Source: Stereum hirsutum FP-91666 SS1
Lineage: Eukaryota; Basidiomycota; Agaricomycetes; Russulales; Stereaceae
Direction: 5' to 3'
DNA: 64,000 nucleotides
Assembly: GCF_000264905.1 (NCBI RefSeq)
Contig: NW_006763139.1
Coordinates: 808,950 to 872,949 of the forward strand
Shown here: piece after piece, positions 45,272 through 56,856 of the stretch
Layout: every line of letters begins with the position of its first letter
Numbering within the stretch: position 1 is the first letter of the stretch
Made by a program: the position numbers and the translations under genes
Notes under the pieces: model-generated
Seen by the model: the letters and a program-made list of their open reading frames with translations, nothing else
Told to the model about the DNA's origin: nothing
Database searches by the model: none

Positions 45272-47256
45272 CTATTTGGAGAAGAAGGGCGTAGACTTTA
45301 CTTGATGGGGTAGCCTTTTAGCAACAACCAACTGACTCTCAAGCCTCCTACACGTCATATGTAATACATCGATATTATAACGGAGACATTCCACCTCTAC
45401 CAACGCCAAATCCCGTTCCCTGACCGACTCTAAGTTGTTGCAAACGAACCTCCACTCTTCATCTAAGTAAGGTAACTGATCCTCACCATCATATTCCAAA
45501 CCAAGCGTTGTCGGGTCAACGATGACAATACGGTGAAAGGTTGCGTCCAGTCGGGGCTCTTGCTCACGGGGCATAAGGATGAAAGGAAGTTGGTTTGTGA
45601 TGTTTGACAGGAAGCTTGTGATCTGTCTTGATCTTCTGTGATCACCAACAGTTATGAAGGAGTTTCCGAGATGAAGGTGTTCCAGTCTGGACATGACAGG
45701 GCCAAATGTGGGTAATGTGAGGTCGCCTGTGGAGGTATCCAGAAACAAGCCTAACTCGCGTATTGTTGGGCAGTTCCTTGCGACTTCAAGGAGTACATCC
45801 AGAGTGAGAGAAGATAGAGTATAGATGAGTGGGCTGGGATTAAGAATGAGCGATTTGATGTTCCCATCTTTGATGAGTAGGGTGAGTCCATGGTTCGTGA
45901 TGTTGACTGGGCTATTGTGTACCAGATGAAATCGGAGAAGATGTGATAGTTCGCGTAATTTGACAAGATCGTAATATGAGATCACATCGTGGTGGGATAG
46001 GGCGCTGACCGGTGTGCCACTCGCTGCAGCGGTATTAATGGTGAGGTCCGTAACCGGACTCTTCCTCTGCGCAAGGGTTTCAATGATGAGACGAATACCA
46101 ACCGACATGTTGGTGTATGCTTGGCCGCTGATACGAATAGTGTAACGCGAAATGCGGTCAACAGGGAAGTGGGGTTTGCGAAGGAGTTCGACCGCGGCCA
46201 TGGGATTATTGAATGCAATACCGATGGTATGGAGCATAGGGAAGGATCCAGCGCGTAACATCGGGAATGAGTTATCCTGAGAAGTGCGGAAGGATCCAAC
46301 GGCATCCATCGGGCCCGTCCAGCCATCTTCGAGTGTAGGGGATGCGCTCGTCTTGGTGACCATGTCGATGATTTCGAGGCATGGAAGAGCTGAGAGTATG
46401 TGAAGAAGGCACGGGGTGAGATAGTAGAGGGGAAGTGAGATGCAGATGAGTGTTCTGGACATGGTATATGCGTTCATACTTGCGATTCGGACTTCATCGT
46501 GGTCGACGATAGGACCCTCGTCGACCTCGCCTGGGATGATCATGATTTCCGTAAGACTATGGCTGTTCATTGCTGTTTCACTGAGAGCGCCAAGGAAGCT
46601 GATATTGGTATCACGAGCGGCAGCAGGCATGCTATGGGCGGATTTGAGGGCTGGAGAGTTGAAGACTGGGATAAGCGATGACGACCGAAGATAAAGATGT
46701 TCGAGGTTCGGGAACATGGGTCCAAAGTACCAGCTGCGAGCAATGACATCTATGCTTTCCGGCGTCATTCCCCGATAACCATAAACGGAGTTGTCATACA
46801 GTGCTTTGGTGTGTACGAAGAGAGGCTTGTATAGGTCCCAGCGCCACTTCGGGATAATTACCTCCTTGGGGATGACCTGGGAGCACATATTGCAATCGTA
46901 AGCCATAATGCACGTGAAGACGAAATTTACTATGACATACCAGTCTGCGTTCAGTTGGATCTGGTACATCGTACATGAAAGGCAGGCATAGCATTCCCGC
47001 AAAAAAACCAAAATCGAGTTCCCGATAGAGATGAAGTATAGCAGGACCAAGCCACGATTGGCAAACTTGTGTGCAGGTAGCAATATCGCTCATAGGGAGG
47101 AACAACATGATGGTGAGTAGTATCTCTGGCAACATGGTTCTCAGAGCATCAACCCTATATATCCGTAAGTCATCGGAATACACACAGACGGAGTACAATG
47201 AATTGTGCTTACCTGAAACGCTGCTCGACACTGCGCAATGGTCTTCTGAATGCCAT
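45272..47256 (-). CDS. F-box protein
   Basis: Three exons: 47,256-47,213, 47,154-46,941, 46,876-45,272, with introns of 58 and 64 bp (GTAAGC...TATAG, GTATGT...CCCAG) and consistent phases. Start MAFRRPLRSVEQRF. The F-box follows directly: LPEILLTIMLFLPMSDIATCTQVCQSWLGPAILHLYREL, about residues 20-60. The remaining ~560 residues have leucine-rich spacing such as FPNLEHLYLRSSSL, LPCLEIIDMVT, CPTIRELGLFLD and MSRLEHLHLGNSF, i.e. irregular LRR-like repeats. F-box proteins recruit substrates to SCF ubiquitin ligases through Skp1. No stop or frameshift is seen. F-box/LRR genes are greatly expanded in agarics. The second exon might hide a further short intron (FGFFAGMLCLPFMYDVP is poorly F-box-like). 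Confidence 0.82.
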
Positions 47257-47927
47257 GTTGAGGGGACAGATATGGAGCTTTAAGAATATGAGCGACATAA
47301 AACCATGAACAAAGACTATATCGTACCGATATGTGGAATTATTAGGCAGACACAGTCACTGAATGTGTATGACAGATGTCGTAGATACTGTATTGGGTTG
47401 ATATTAACATCGTATTCGACCAGGAACAAAATAGGGTTCTTACCCAAGGACTCTATGACGAGCAGTTTAAGTATAACCAGAAGTAACTTGAGGATAAGTC
47501 AATTGACAAGGGACTCGGGGAATATCCGTGGATTCTGCGTATTGTGCAGGCTTCATATAAAAAGAAACAAAATAAGCGACGTAAAGAACCTAAAACATAC
47601 GCCACAAGTGGTAAGCGAGACAAGCGAGAGGGGCACACAGACCAAGCGAAATAGGTTACCCTCAAACATTCAATCGGTGCTAGTGCTTCCACCGTGCTGG
47701 TATGAAATCCTTCCACCGTACTGCTATGAACTCCGTCCATAGATCGTACATGAATTAATGGCAGCCATATTCAGATCGAGCCAGATACGGTTGAAGTCGT
47801 TTCCCAACCCTAGATCAGAAAAACATGCCGCAACATAAAAATGTATAAGAGATGACATACCGTCTTTTGTTCTCAGTCCTAACTTCACATCAAAATAAAC
47901 TACGTTTTGCACAAGTCAGTATCCAAC
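47257..47927. promoter_or_regulatory. Divergent intergenic region
   Basis: 670 bp between the F-box gene (minus) and the next gene (plus). It must hold both promoters. I see no certain TATA box or repeat. The small open frames here have no support. Confidence 0.4.
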
Positions 47928-49276
47928 ATGACTTTCAACGTTGCCGACTTCCGTCACTATATGGAATCTTCTCAGAACAGTGAGTTCAGTTCAACGTATA
48001 AAATAATAAATGAAGGTACTGATGTTATGCAGCTGCACATATCGATGGTGTCCTGGCCAAGGTCAGAGCTCAAATGGATACTTCAAACTTTCTTTATCCC
48101 TTGAAGAATGTGAGTTCACATATATTGTCAATCCACATAAGCTCACCGTTCAAACTATAGTTGCAAACACTTGACGAACGCACCAACATATATACGGATG
48201 CAGATGGAAATTCAACCCTTCTTTTCAATGAAGGAAGCTCGGAGTCTGAAGGTATTGAAGCAATATTCGTCGTGCAGGGTGTACTGTGGGATTTTACCCT
48301 TCCTCCAATCATCACAAAAACAGAGTAAGTCATTCACAGTTTTATGTAAGAAGTATACAAAAAACTCACAGACGCAGCATTCCACGCCGCGTTCAGTTTG
48401 CTAAACAGAGCATAGTTATCCATGGATGGGGAAACAAGCATTTTGTCGAAGATCGCCAAGCAATCGAATCATCCATCAGAAGATGTCGGCCAGTTATAAG
48501 GAAGGGACACTGAAAGCTTGGGACATAATCAATGCAGTGGACTCTAATATGACTTCAAAGGAGTACTCAAACCATTATTTTACACCCATTCAACATGCAA
48601 ATGGCGAGCCCAGCATACCCTTTGCATCAAATGTGGATCCACATCACCATCTTACCCGCGCAGCCACATCCAACATGGTTCATCTGCCTGCCAATGAAGT
48701 GGGGTACTACCAATATATACCCATGCACCGTCGTAAAACTGAGTGAGTCATATACACCTACTCTATGAATAACAATAGACTGACCTTATATAGAAACGAT
48801 TGCAAGTTCATATGCTTCAATCCGGCACAGTTCAGAGCTGGTCAGATAGTACAGGCTCAGATCGCGTTCAAAACGGTACCCTCTGGAGGCAAGACTCCAC
48901 AGCACCGCTTGATCTGTCAACTGAAGAGTATAGCTATGCTTGATAATGCCATGCAACAGGTCCGTCAATACTGATATATATATGGATGGTTACCATCTGA
49001 TTAAAAGAGCAGACCTACGAATCAATTATACGTGTGCGAGACAACTACCACAAACCAGAGAGAGGCTTAACAATCAAGCGACCTATTGGATATCTTCAGT
49101 CCTCACCATTGACTGGAGAAACTTTAACAAAGAAATTACGAACCGCAGATACCCAGGAGGATTCAGAAGATGTGAGCATGGCTGCACAGAAAGAAGGAGC
49201 ATTAGGAGACAGTAATGGATCCGGGAGTTTAAACATGGGCAGGTTGAATCTGAGCGACAACAATACCCCGGTGTAG
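47928..49276 (+). CDS. Conserved agaric hypothetical gene, possible frame problem in exon 4
   Basis: Exons: 47,928-47,979, 48,033-48,109, 48,161-48,324, 48,372 to about 48,743, then about 48,795-48,961 and about 49,019-49,276. Product pieces: MTFNVADFRHYMESSQN, HIDGVLAKVRAQMDTSNFLYPLKN, QTLDERTNIYTDADGNSTLLFNEG, ILKGTLKAWD-like and YYQYIPMHRRKTE. These are followed by NDCKFICFNPAQFRAGQIVQAQIAFKTVPSGGKTPQHRLICQLKSIAMLD. The last block recalls a widespread agaric family in which FxxGDIVExQxSF precedes an ALLD motif. Within exon 4 the frame QSIVIHGWGNKHFVEDRQ ends at a TGA (48,511) while SYKEGTLKAWDIINAVD is in another frame, so either a short intron or a frameshift lies near 48,440-48,490. Convergent with the TET/JBP-like gene. 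Function unknown. Confidence 0.55.
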
Positions 49277-49571
49277 TTACTTGGGGAATCATTGTTATGG
49301 TGTTTACTAGAGAAGGGTAGTTAGTACCATGGGGTTTGAGCTCATAGTTATGATGCGTACCTCAGGCAAGGCACTACATTTTGGTGCTTGCAAAATAAGA
49401 TCAAGCACAAGTGATACATGATCACAACAGCGGCAAAAGGTATATAAATAAACAAGAATATAAGAAGAATATGTGCAAGTACACTAAGAATCAAAGCACT
49501 CATCATCAGGAAATGCAATAAGCCTCACATTCCACAGGAGCAAGACAGTAATTTAGTGCAATACATACAAG

Positions 49572-52500
49572 TTAACTACAGCAAGCACATGGAGTATAGG
49601 TATAGTTGTCATCAAAAGTTAGAACCTTGCCTCGAGCGGATGCAAACTTGGAAATTTTGCAAGAGGAATGCTCAGACATGGGACAATCAAAAACCATGTC
49701 CTTCTTCTCCTCCTCCGACAGATGTACATCCAAAAAATTGTGCCAAACCGAAAAAGCAGCTCTGACTTCCTCCGCAGTATATGACACCTTTCCTTCCCTC
49801 TTCTCAAGTAAACCCATCGCAATCAGTCCCCTAACTCCTCCAGAGTTAACCTTGGTCATGGCTTCGACAACATCATCCATACTTGGCTTCTCCACATGAC
49901 CAGCATAAGAAAGATCCAGAGCACAAAGATACCCAATCAAGCCGCCCACATTCCTAAACAGATTGACCTTCTCTCCGCTTCGTTCTATTTTTCGATTGAA
50001 AAGAAGATATTCTTTCCAGAAGAGATTGAATGGAAGTTGCTTTGATGCTGAGATAGGTGGCCGTTTGAAGGCTTTATGAGGTGGATAGACAGCGTGCACG
50101 GATTTCCAATATAGTTCGAGGTACTCCACTGAAGGCTTGTGAGGACCTCCACTGTACATATTAGGATTCGCCCAGTAATCGTCTGTCTTCACGCCAGGAG
50201 TGATAAGAGCCGACAATTTTGAGGGTTGCTGATTGACGCGGGTTTTGTAATCGTCCAGATTGCGAAGGAAGGTGTCGTGAGTGAAGTGATATTGAGATTT
50301 GAAAAAGACCGCACGGAAAGCGATCGCACTGAATAGCAATGATTGATCCAGGGGACGGTCAGCGAGCCCAGTTGACATCGCATGAAGTACGGATGGTGCA
50401 CGACGGGGGAAAGGGAGATATCCATCCAGGTCTCTAGCAACCAGCTTCATCAGCTTTCGATCTTCATCTTTGTATTCTTTGAGTGGGCCGATAAAACGGT
50501 TCTCAACAAAAAGCTTGTGAGGATAGTCAAACTTGAGGAAAAACTTGAGCTTTCGAAGTACTGCCGACGCTTGGTGCATGCGGGCTTTGGACGCAGAAGA
50601 TGGATATGAGGCTGCCGGAAGTATTTGGGTGAATTCAGCCGATGAGGATGCTGAAGAAGACACTGAATGATGAGGTTCCACATGGACAGGTAATATTGGT
50701 GATGGGGGTGGTGGGGTCTAACATCAATATATTGTCAGTCATGATTCACAAAGGTTGTGGAGATAGCCATAATATTACAAACCGTAAAACCAGTTGTTGT
50801 TTCATATTCGGTGGTAAACGGCATATTTGCATCCTACAATTAAGTTATTTTGTTATATGCTTGCAAGTAGAAGAAAAAGATAAATTCATACCTGAGACAA
50901 AGTAATGTCTTCATATTCCGCAACCAAATCTTCTTCTACATCCATAATGTCCATATCTAATAATGCATAAATTAAACAATGAACACTACTAGAATGAATG
51001 AATAATCTCACCGAAGTATGCACGAACGTTGGCGGCTTGCTCAATATTCTCTATCATTGCCGTGTTTCCAAGCTTGTGATCGATAGATGGCGAGGGTTGA
51101 TTTGGAAACACCGATAGATGAAGAGCTAACAAGTCGTCGAGAGCGCGGCGTGCAACTCCATTGACATGTGAAGCTTCACAGAGCTTGATTTGATGAAAGA
51201 AAGGGACCAGTTGATGCATGTACATCTGTCGTATGTTCTTTGAAGGTCGATTAAGAACAGTTCGAGCGAGATGAACATATATGTTCCATGTTTCGTCCAG
51301 GAGAAATACGCCAATGCCGAACATAGCTTGAAGGATCTGGGCGGTCCATGCCCGCGCATCCGCGAAAGTATCCACTGGGAAACCTAGCCACATTTGTAGG
51401 ACATGCTTCATCTGATGGTAGATACGTTGCTGGATGATCGGGAGAGCATGTGGGTCCGAATACTCTCGATTGCCGAAAATCTGAAAGACCGCGGGCTCCG
51501 CAGGAAGATGAGGAATGTAATGTGAAGGAGTCAGGGTGATGTTCGATAGTTGAAGCTCTACGATGGCATTATGTAGTTTACGGGCCAACTTGGAGGGCCA
51601 GGAATCATATGCTAAACGGTTGAATACGTCTGGCTGAGAATGATAAGCGCAGATATTCTCCAGCCACATCCAAGCGGAGGAATGAGCGAGAAGAGTGTGG
51701 AATCGGGTTCGGCGTATAGAAATGTTCGACACCGAAACCGTTTCAGTTAAGTGCCGAACAGCTATCATGCTCAACGAAGCCGATCGAAGTGTGTCCATGG
51801 ATAGCCAGTCTGCAGATTTTCCGGCTACTTGATCATGTAGAGGGATGACGTTTCGATGTAAGTCGGTTTCCCATCCTGAGTTTGAAGAGCCAGCTACACC
51901 AAGAATATATGGACTACTTCTGTAAGCGTCCAGTTGGGCCGTGATGGACGATGCGCTGAACCAATCTTCGGCAGGGACAGTCACTACAATGATAATTTAA
52001 GGCTATCTGAATAATTACACTTATATGTCAAGTACTTACATTCTTGCACAAAGCATGATATCTCTTTCATAAGTTCACGTTCTTGACCAAGGCATATGAT
52101 TCGATTATTAAGCCGATTACTGAGAGCACCAACTCGAGCACCAGGGTCTTGTGAAGCGAACAATAACGAGAGAGAACCAATAACAAAGGTGCCTTCTTTA
52201 ATGGATAGTATTCAGTAAGAATACGCAAGTTGATTGTGATACCTGATATAAATATACCTTTATGCGGAATAGCTAGACTACCGTTTTCATGTGTCTCTTC
52301 TTCTGGGTGAATCACTGCCACTGTACGCTCAAACATACTTTGAGCGATTGGGTTATCTGCTTCATAGTGAGAATCGACTCAAGAGTAAAAAAGATTATCC
52401 CCAAACATACCGATGAAGTAGTCAGCTCTTGAGCTTCGATCTCTATGATCACTCTCCTCACTCTCCTCACTCTCCTCATCGTCAAACCTGGCTTTCTTCT

Positions 52501-55124
52501 TAGAACGCTTTGCATCTTGCTGTTCTGTTTCCTCATCCCGACGACGCTCTAAACAGTACTATGAGTGATTATACAACCATTTGTGATACATAGACATACT
52601 ACTTTGATTGCGGTTGGAAGCAAGGTTAGACCGCTTATGTCCTCGAGGTCCCACAGTCAGCTTCTTGACTTGACTTTCGTAGCAGTCTACAGTCACAAAG
52701 ATGAGAGTAGGTCATCAATAACATATACGTATACTTACTATTTCGGATCAATCCACTTTCTGGCGTGAAAGGTTGAGTGGCTATACTCAAGGGTTCACCA
52801 GGAAGATGCTTGTATGTTGCAGGAATGAATTTCGAAGTATGAGCGACCCAATCTAGCCATTCTTGTGCAGCAGCTTGTCGTGGAGCATCAGCTTCATAGT
52901 CTGCCAACAAATACATTAGACGATAATCGAAAACAAGGCACAGAAAAACATACCGTTTATATGAGGAGCATACTTCCATTCGTCTAATACACGTTTGATG
53001 TCATCCTCCTCGATCTCATAGTGATCATCTCCTTTCACAGTGAATGCTTTGAGGAACGCAGTGGGATCAACACGCAACTAGAAACATGTTTAAACACTTA
53101 AGATAGAATCGAAAGGTGTATGTCTTACCCCAGAATTGGTACCCATCTGGCAAAGAATACCTATGTTCATGAGGTATAAATTACGAATCATGAAGGTGAT
53201 CCACGCTTTCCGAGGCATGATGACATGTCCGTCTTGAGCAAATGTGGCGTGTTCTTCGAGAGATTGAACATAAGGATTTTGAGGGCTAATAACACGTTAG
53301 ACAGTAATAAAAAGATAGATTAAGGTATGGAGAGAGCTACTAGAGCGACAAGCTACCCTCATGCATCAACAACCGTGGCGCCATGCCACAGCAGAGTAGC
53401 TTACTTCACACTATTGGCTCTCTACATCGACCAATATGAAGGACAACAAGTACTTACTTATTTTTGAGAGAAGCCGGAAATTTGAGCATGTTGGCATACT
53501 TCACCTTGAACTGCTCGCCTTCTTCAAAATCAACTGCGTCCAAATCTTCCTCATCATCGGTATTCCACTCTCCTTTTCCATCTGCCATCTGTTTCCTTTT
53601 CTTCTTTTCCGCGAGATGGGCAACATGCTCCTGTTCGGCGTTTCTTAATCGAATATCGAATGAAGCGATCGCCGATATGGAATAATTATTCAGGATATGT
53701 CGTGGTGGGTAGAGAACGAAAACCAATCGAGTTCCATAGTTGACCCAATATTTGAGATCCGTACAAACGGGAGCAGTCCCACCATGTAAACGGAGTCCTG
53801 AGAAATATAGACTGTTGAATTTTCCCAAGGAGACAAACACTCCAAGCTCAAGAAGGTGGAAGACCCCTCCATCATAGCCTTTGTCCGGAACCTTGTTGCA
53901 GCCCAGCATGTTGGTGAGAGCACTGTCGGCGTCGTGTTTGTCGATATGAGATCCCCCAAAAAAGCCAAGGTCACCGTCCAAACCTGCATCATCTAATGCC
54001 ACAAGTCAGATTCATATAAGTAACATCGAAAATAAAATAACAACCGTCGGGTTTCTTTGCTGAAGCTATATTCATCTGCACATTTGCATGCATTCCATTA
54101 TCATCCACACCGATATGGGGTGCATTCACCAGGTCCGACTGCTTCTTAATAGTTTCACGCCACTTCCTAGGTAACTTCTTCGAAAAGAACATCGCGACGG
54201 CCGCAGCATACTAATATGTTGGACCTTACTAAGATGAAGAAAATGGTAGGGAAAAAACAACAACATACTCTTATTGCTCCTTGTCTCAGTTTGACACCTT
54301 GTGCTAGATCACCTACTCTGCCTTTACCCTGCGCGGCTGGAGCACATAGCTGAGTCGCTTGTTCCAAGGATGTACCAAGATTATATGCGCGAGTGTTACC
54401 ACCAATGCCTTTGCAATGACCAGCTCTCTCGAAAGCTGTACCATTCAAGGGATCATCAGGAACGATATCTTCTTGAGGGCCTAGCAAGCTTTCTCTGAAC
54501 TTCAACAAGTCCGCCACCTCCGGTGTTGTGAGCCATTTACTATGTGTACTCCATGAGTTTGAACAAACAGAGCAGTTCACAATAAATTGACATACTCGCC
54601 GAAAGCCATTAGTTGCAAAGAATCATTTGCCCCATCCATCTCGCCACCAATTGGTCTTGCAAATACCATATCTCCATCTTGAGCATGCAAGAGTCCTGCA
54701 GAAAAACAAGTAAACTCATGAAGAGAAAAGAAAAACCAACACAGAAGATAACGGTGACGCAAAGTCTACCATTCAAAGATAACAGACAACTAGAGCGACT
54801 CAAAGTCTACTCCGATACATCAAAATACAGCACAACTCATTACACACCAAGATCATGTACAAGATAGGCCTTAGAACCCTTCGGAATCTTCAAGGTCTTT
54901 GTGAAAGAACGAAGATGACACATGCGATCACGATCCTCAGTGTCTTCCAAATAGATGTAGATAGTTCCATAGGAGCCATCATACTCGGGACATTGGGAGT
55001 GTTTTTCCACAGTGTAAAAGCGGGGCAAATATAGCGGGCAATTGGGAAGAATAACAGGTGTGGCATCAGGAAGAACAAATCGCGGGCCAGCATAGAAGTC
55101 TGTGTTGGAGAGTGGTTCAGACAT
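49572..55124 (-). CDS. TET/JBP-like 2-oxoglutarate/Fe(II) DNA oxygenase with long C-terminal extension
   Basis: Start MSEPLSNTDFYAGPRF at 55,124. Main exons: 55,124-54,848, 54,695-54,596, 54,539-54,22x, 54,2xx-54,05x, about 53,996-53,457, several short exons 53,283-52,060, 51,98x-51,0xx, 50,93x, and 50,69x-49,572. N-terminal part: LPRFYTVEKHSQCPEYDG, KWLTTPEVADLLKF, QGVKLRQGAIR. The oxygenase core is at about 54,140-53,700. Fe ligands are in GGSHIDKHDADS (HxD) and FSGLRLHGGTAP (distal His), and the 2-oxoglutarate-binding Arg is in NYGTRLVFVLYPP. FHLLELGVFVSLGKF is the family's core strand. TET/JBP enzymes hydroxylate 5-methylcytosine or thymine in DNA. After the core come a basic KKKRKQM patch, an acidic DDEEDLDAVDFEEGE patch and roughly 1,000 residues of unknown, agaric-type sequence ending CPMSEHSSCK...CACCS. 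I see no stop in the exons traced. In fungi such genes are expanded and linked to KDZ transposons (Iyer et al. lineage-expansion work), but no KDZ transposase is visible here. Confidence 0.75.
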
Positions 55125-55995
55125 GATTGATATAGGTACACCAAAAAGCAGAGACAAGACAAAAGATCCCAAAAAGAGCAAGACAGTTGAGGATGAAGAG
55201 GCAGAAAACAGGGAAGAGGGAAAGAAGCGATGTGTTGAACATCAAAAGATGACATAATGACCGATCAAAAATAATATACGGGTAATTCCCGATTTGGAAG
55301 TACAACTTACTAAAATTAGACTTTATTTCTTTCTTTATTTTATTACTTTAATTTTGACGAAGTGGCACGGTGAGCTACATTGTGTGCACTACTTGGTACA
55401 AAAAGGAGATTGAACAACAGGAGACCCAATACGAGACCAGGTCCAAGCAAAACAATAAAAGACCAGTATCTTGCAAATGAATTGTGAATAGTGACTACCA
55501 TTCCAAATAAAAACAACAACCGCCAACAAGTAAAACACACTGAATTGGCCGAACTACATATGGCATATCAAGAGTGCGGCTTGCTTTCACCCCATGGCGG
55601 ACATCGCGAAATGCAAAAGGGGAAAAATATCATGAAATACTACAGAACATAAGATATAAAAAGAATAAACTGGACGAAAGCGTGTGCGGAAGGTTACTGC
55701 CGTATGGCAACAAAAGAAGCATTCAGGCACAATCAGAAAATTTAGCTTGCACAGGTTCGAGAAGCAAGCCACGTCCTCCTAACTTTTCACCTCTCTTTCT
55801 TCCCCTCCACCAACATCAAAACAGTTCAACATTGCAGCAGACTTATGCGTCGCTCTATTCCATAGGACCACAGGTAGACTACGCGTCACCACAAATCAGA
55901 CAGCCAACAATTAGAGCGAAAACACTAGGAAGACACCAGAATCTATATGACACCGGTGAGACCCCAAATCGAACACATTTGATTATTATCACATG
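55125..55995. other. AT-rich gene-free stretch
   Basis: Upstream region of the TET/JBP-like gene. A/T-rich around 55,260-55,350 and 55,590-55,680. No supported ORF, RNA or repeat; it should include the promoter. Confidence 0.4.
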
Positions 55996-56026
55996 ATCTT
56001 CACGGTGGTATATTCCTCCGGAGCGC

Positions 56027-56135
56027 GATTTGGCGGAGACTGTCGCGCAAATGACGTTTTTGATGCCGCGCTTTTTGGAAGCGCGGCATCAAAAACGTCA
56101 TATCTTCGACAGTCTCTGCCAAAATGCGAATCGCG
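56027..56135. repeat. Long near-perfect hairpin
   Basis: The inner stem is a perfect 23-bp inverted repeat, 56,051-56,073 with 56,079-56,101, with a 5-base loop TTTGG. Outer arms extend it: GCGATTTGGCGGAGACTGTCG (56,030 on) pairs with CGACAGTCTCTGCCAAA...CGAATCGC (56,107-56,134) with small gaps. It could be a foldback remnant or a transposon end. Confidence 0.9.
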
Positions 56136-56232
56136 TCGCGTCGCGTCTATTTATACTTCATCGCGTCGCGTCGCGTCTACTTATACTCCATCGCGTCGCG
56201 TCTATTTATACTCCATCGCGTCGCGTCCCATC
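56136..56232. repeat. Minisatellite, ~23-29-bp units
   Basis: Four units of the form CATCGCGTCGCGT(CGCGT)CTATTTATACTC with length change by loss or gain of CGCGT. It adjoins the right arm of the hairpin. CpG-dense in an otherwise AT-rich stretch. Confidence 0.85.
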
Positions 56233-56285
56233 AGCTCATGTCACGTTGTTATAGCTCGCGTTGAGCAAACTCCGATAGACTCTTA

Positions 56286-56854
56286 CTGCCGTTTGCATAG
56301 AAGACTGAACGCACCGTTTTTTTCACGCCGGGCGTCTGATCTCTTCGTGACCGTGACGACGCGGTCCGTCGAGGCCCGACTATCTTTTGTTGGGCCACAG
56401 CGCGACTGCCGCTGGTGAGGTCGATCAGTTTGCAGGCCCAGCGACGCAGAGAGCGCGAGTTTAAGGACTCACAGACAGAGAACGGCTACCGGCTACATCG
56501 AAGTCTGAGCGTGGCCGTCGTTAGCTGGACCAAAGTTATTTCGAAAGACCTCAGCTGCTGATGATTAAGTTCACCCTCTGTTTGACGCTGAATCTCGTAC
56601 AGTGCTCTTTCATCGAGCATGTAACGGTATCCTTCGCAGAAAGTCATGAGACTATAATGACACCAGTCCATACTGATCGTTATCCTGGCGTTCTCATACA
56701 GAGGTAATTTTCTATGACAACAACAGCTGTGGCACCGAGAGCCCCAGTCTCGCCACTTGAATCTGTATCCTCGGATAGCGCTGTCACGGTCACTGAGCGC
56801 CAGGCACTGCGCGCACAAAAAAAGGGCGCGTTCAGTCTTCTATGCAAACGGCAG
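56286..56854. mobile_element. 569-bp MITE with long inverted ends and TA duplication
   Basis: Left CTGCCGTTTGCATAGAAGAC and right its reverse complement. Inverted similarity continues through TGAACGC, the T7 run, GTGACCGTGAC and GGGCCACAGC-like strings, about 100 bp or more. TA is present at 56,284-56,285 and 56,855-56,856. No transposase inside, so it is a non-autonomous Tc1/mariner-type element. Confidence 0.88.
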
Positions 56855-56856
56855 TA

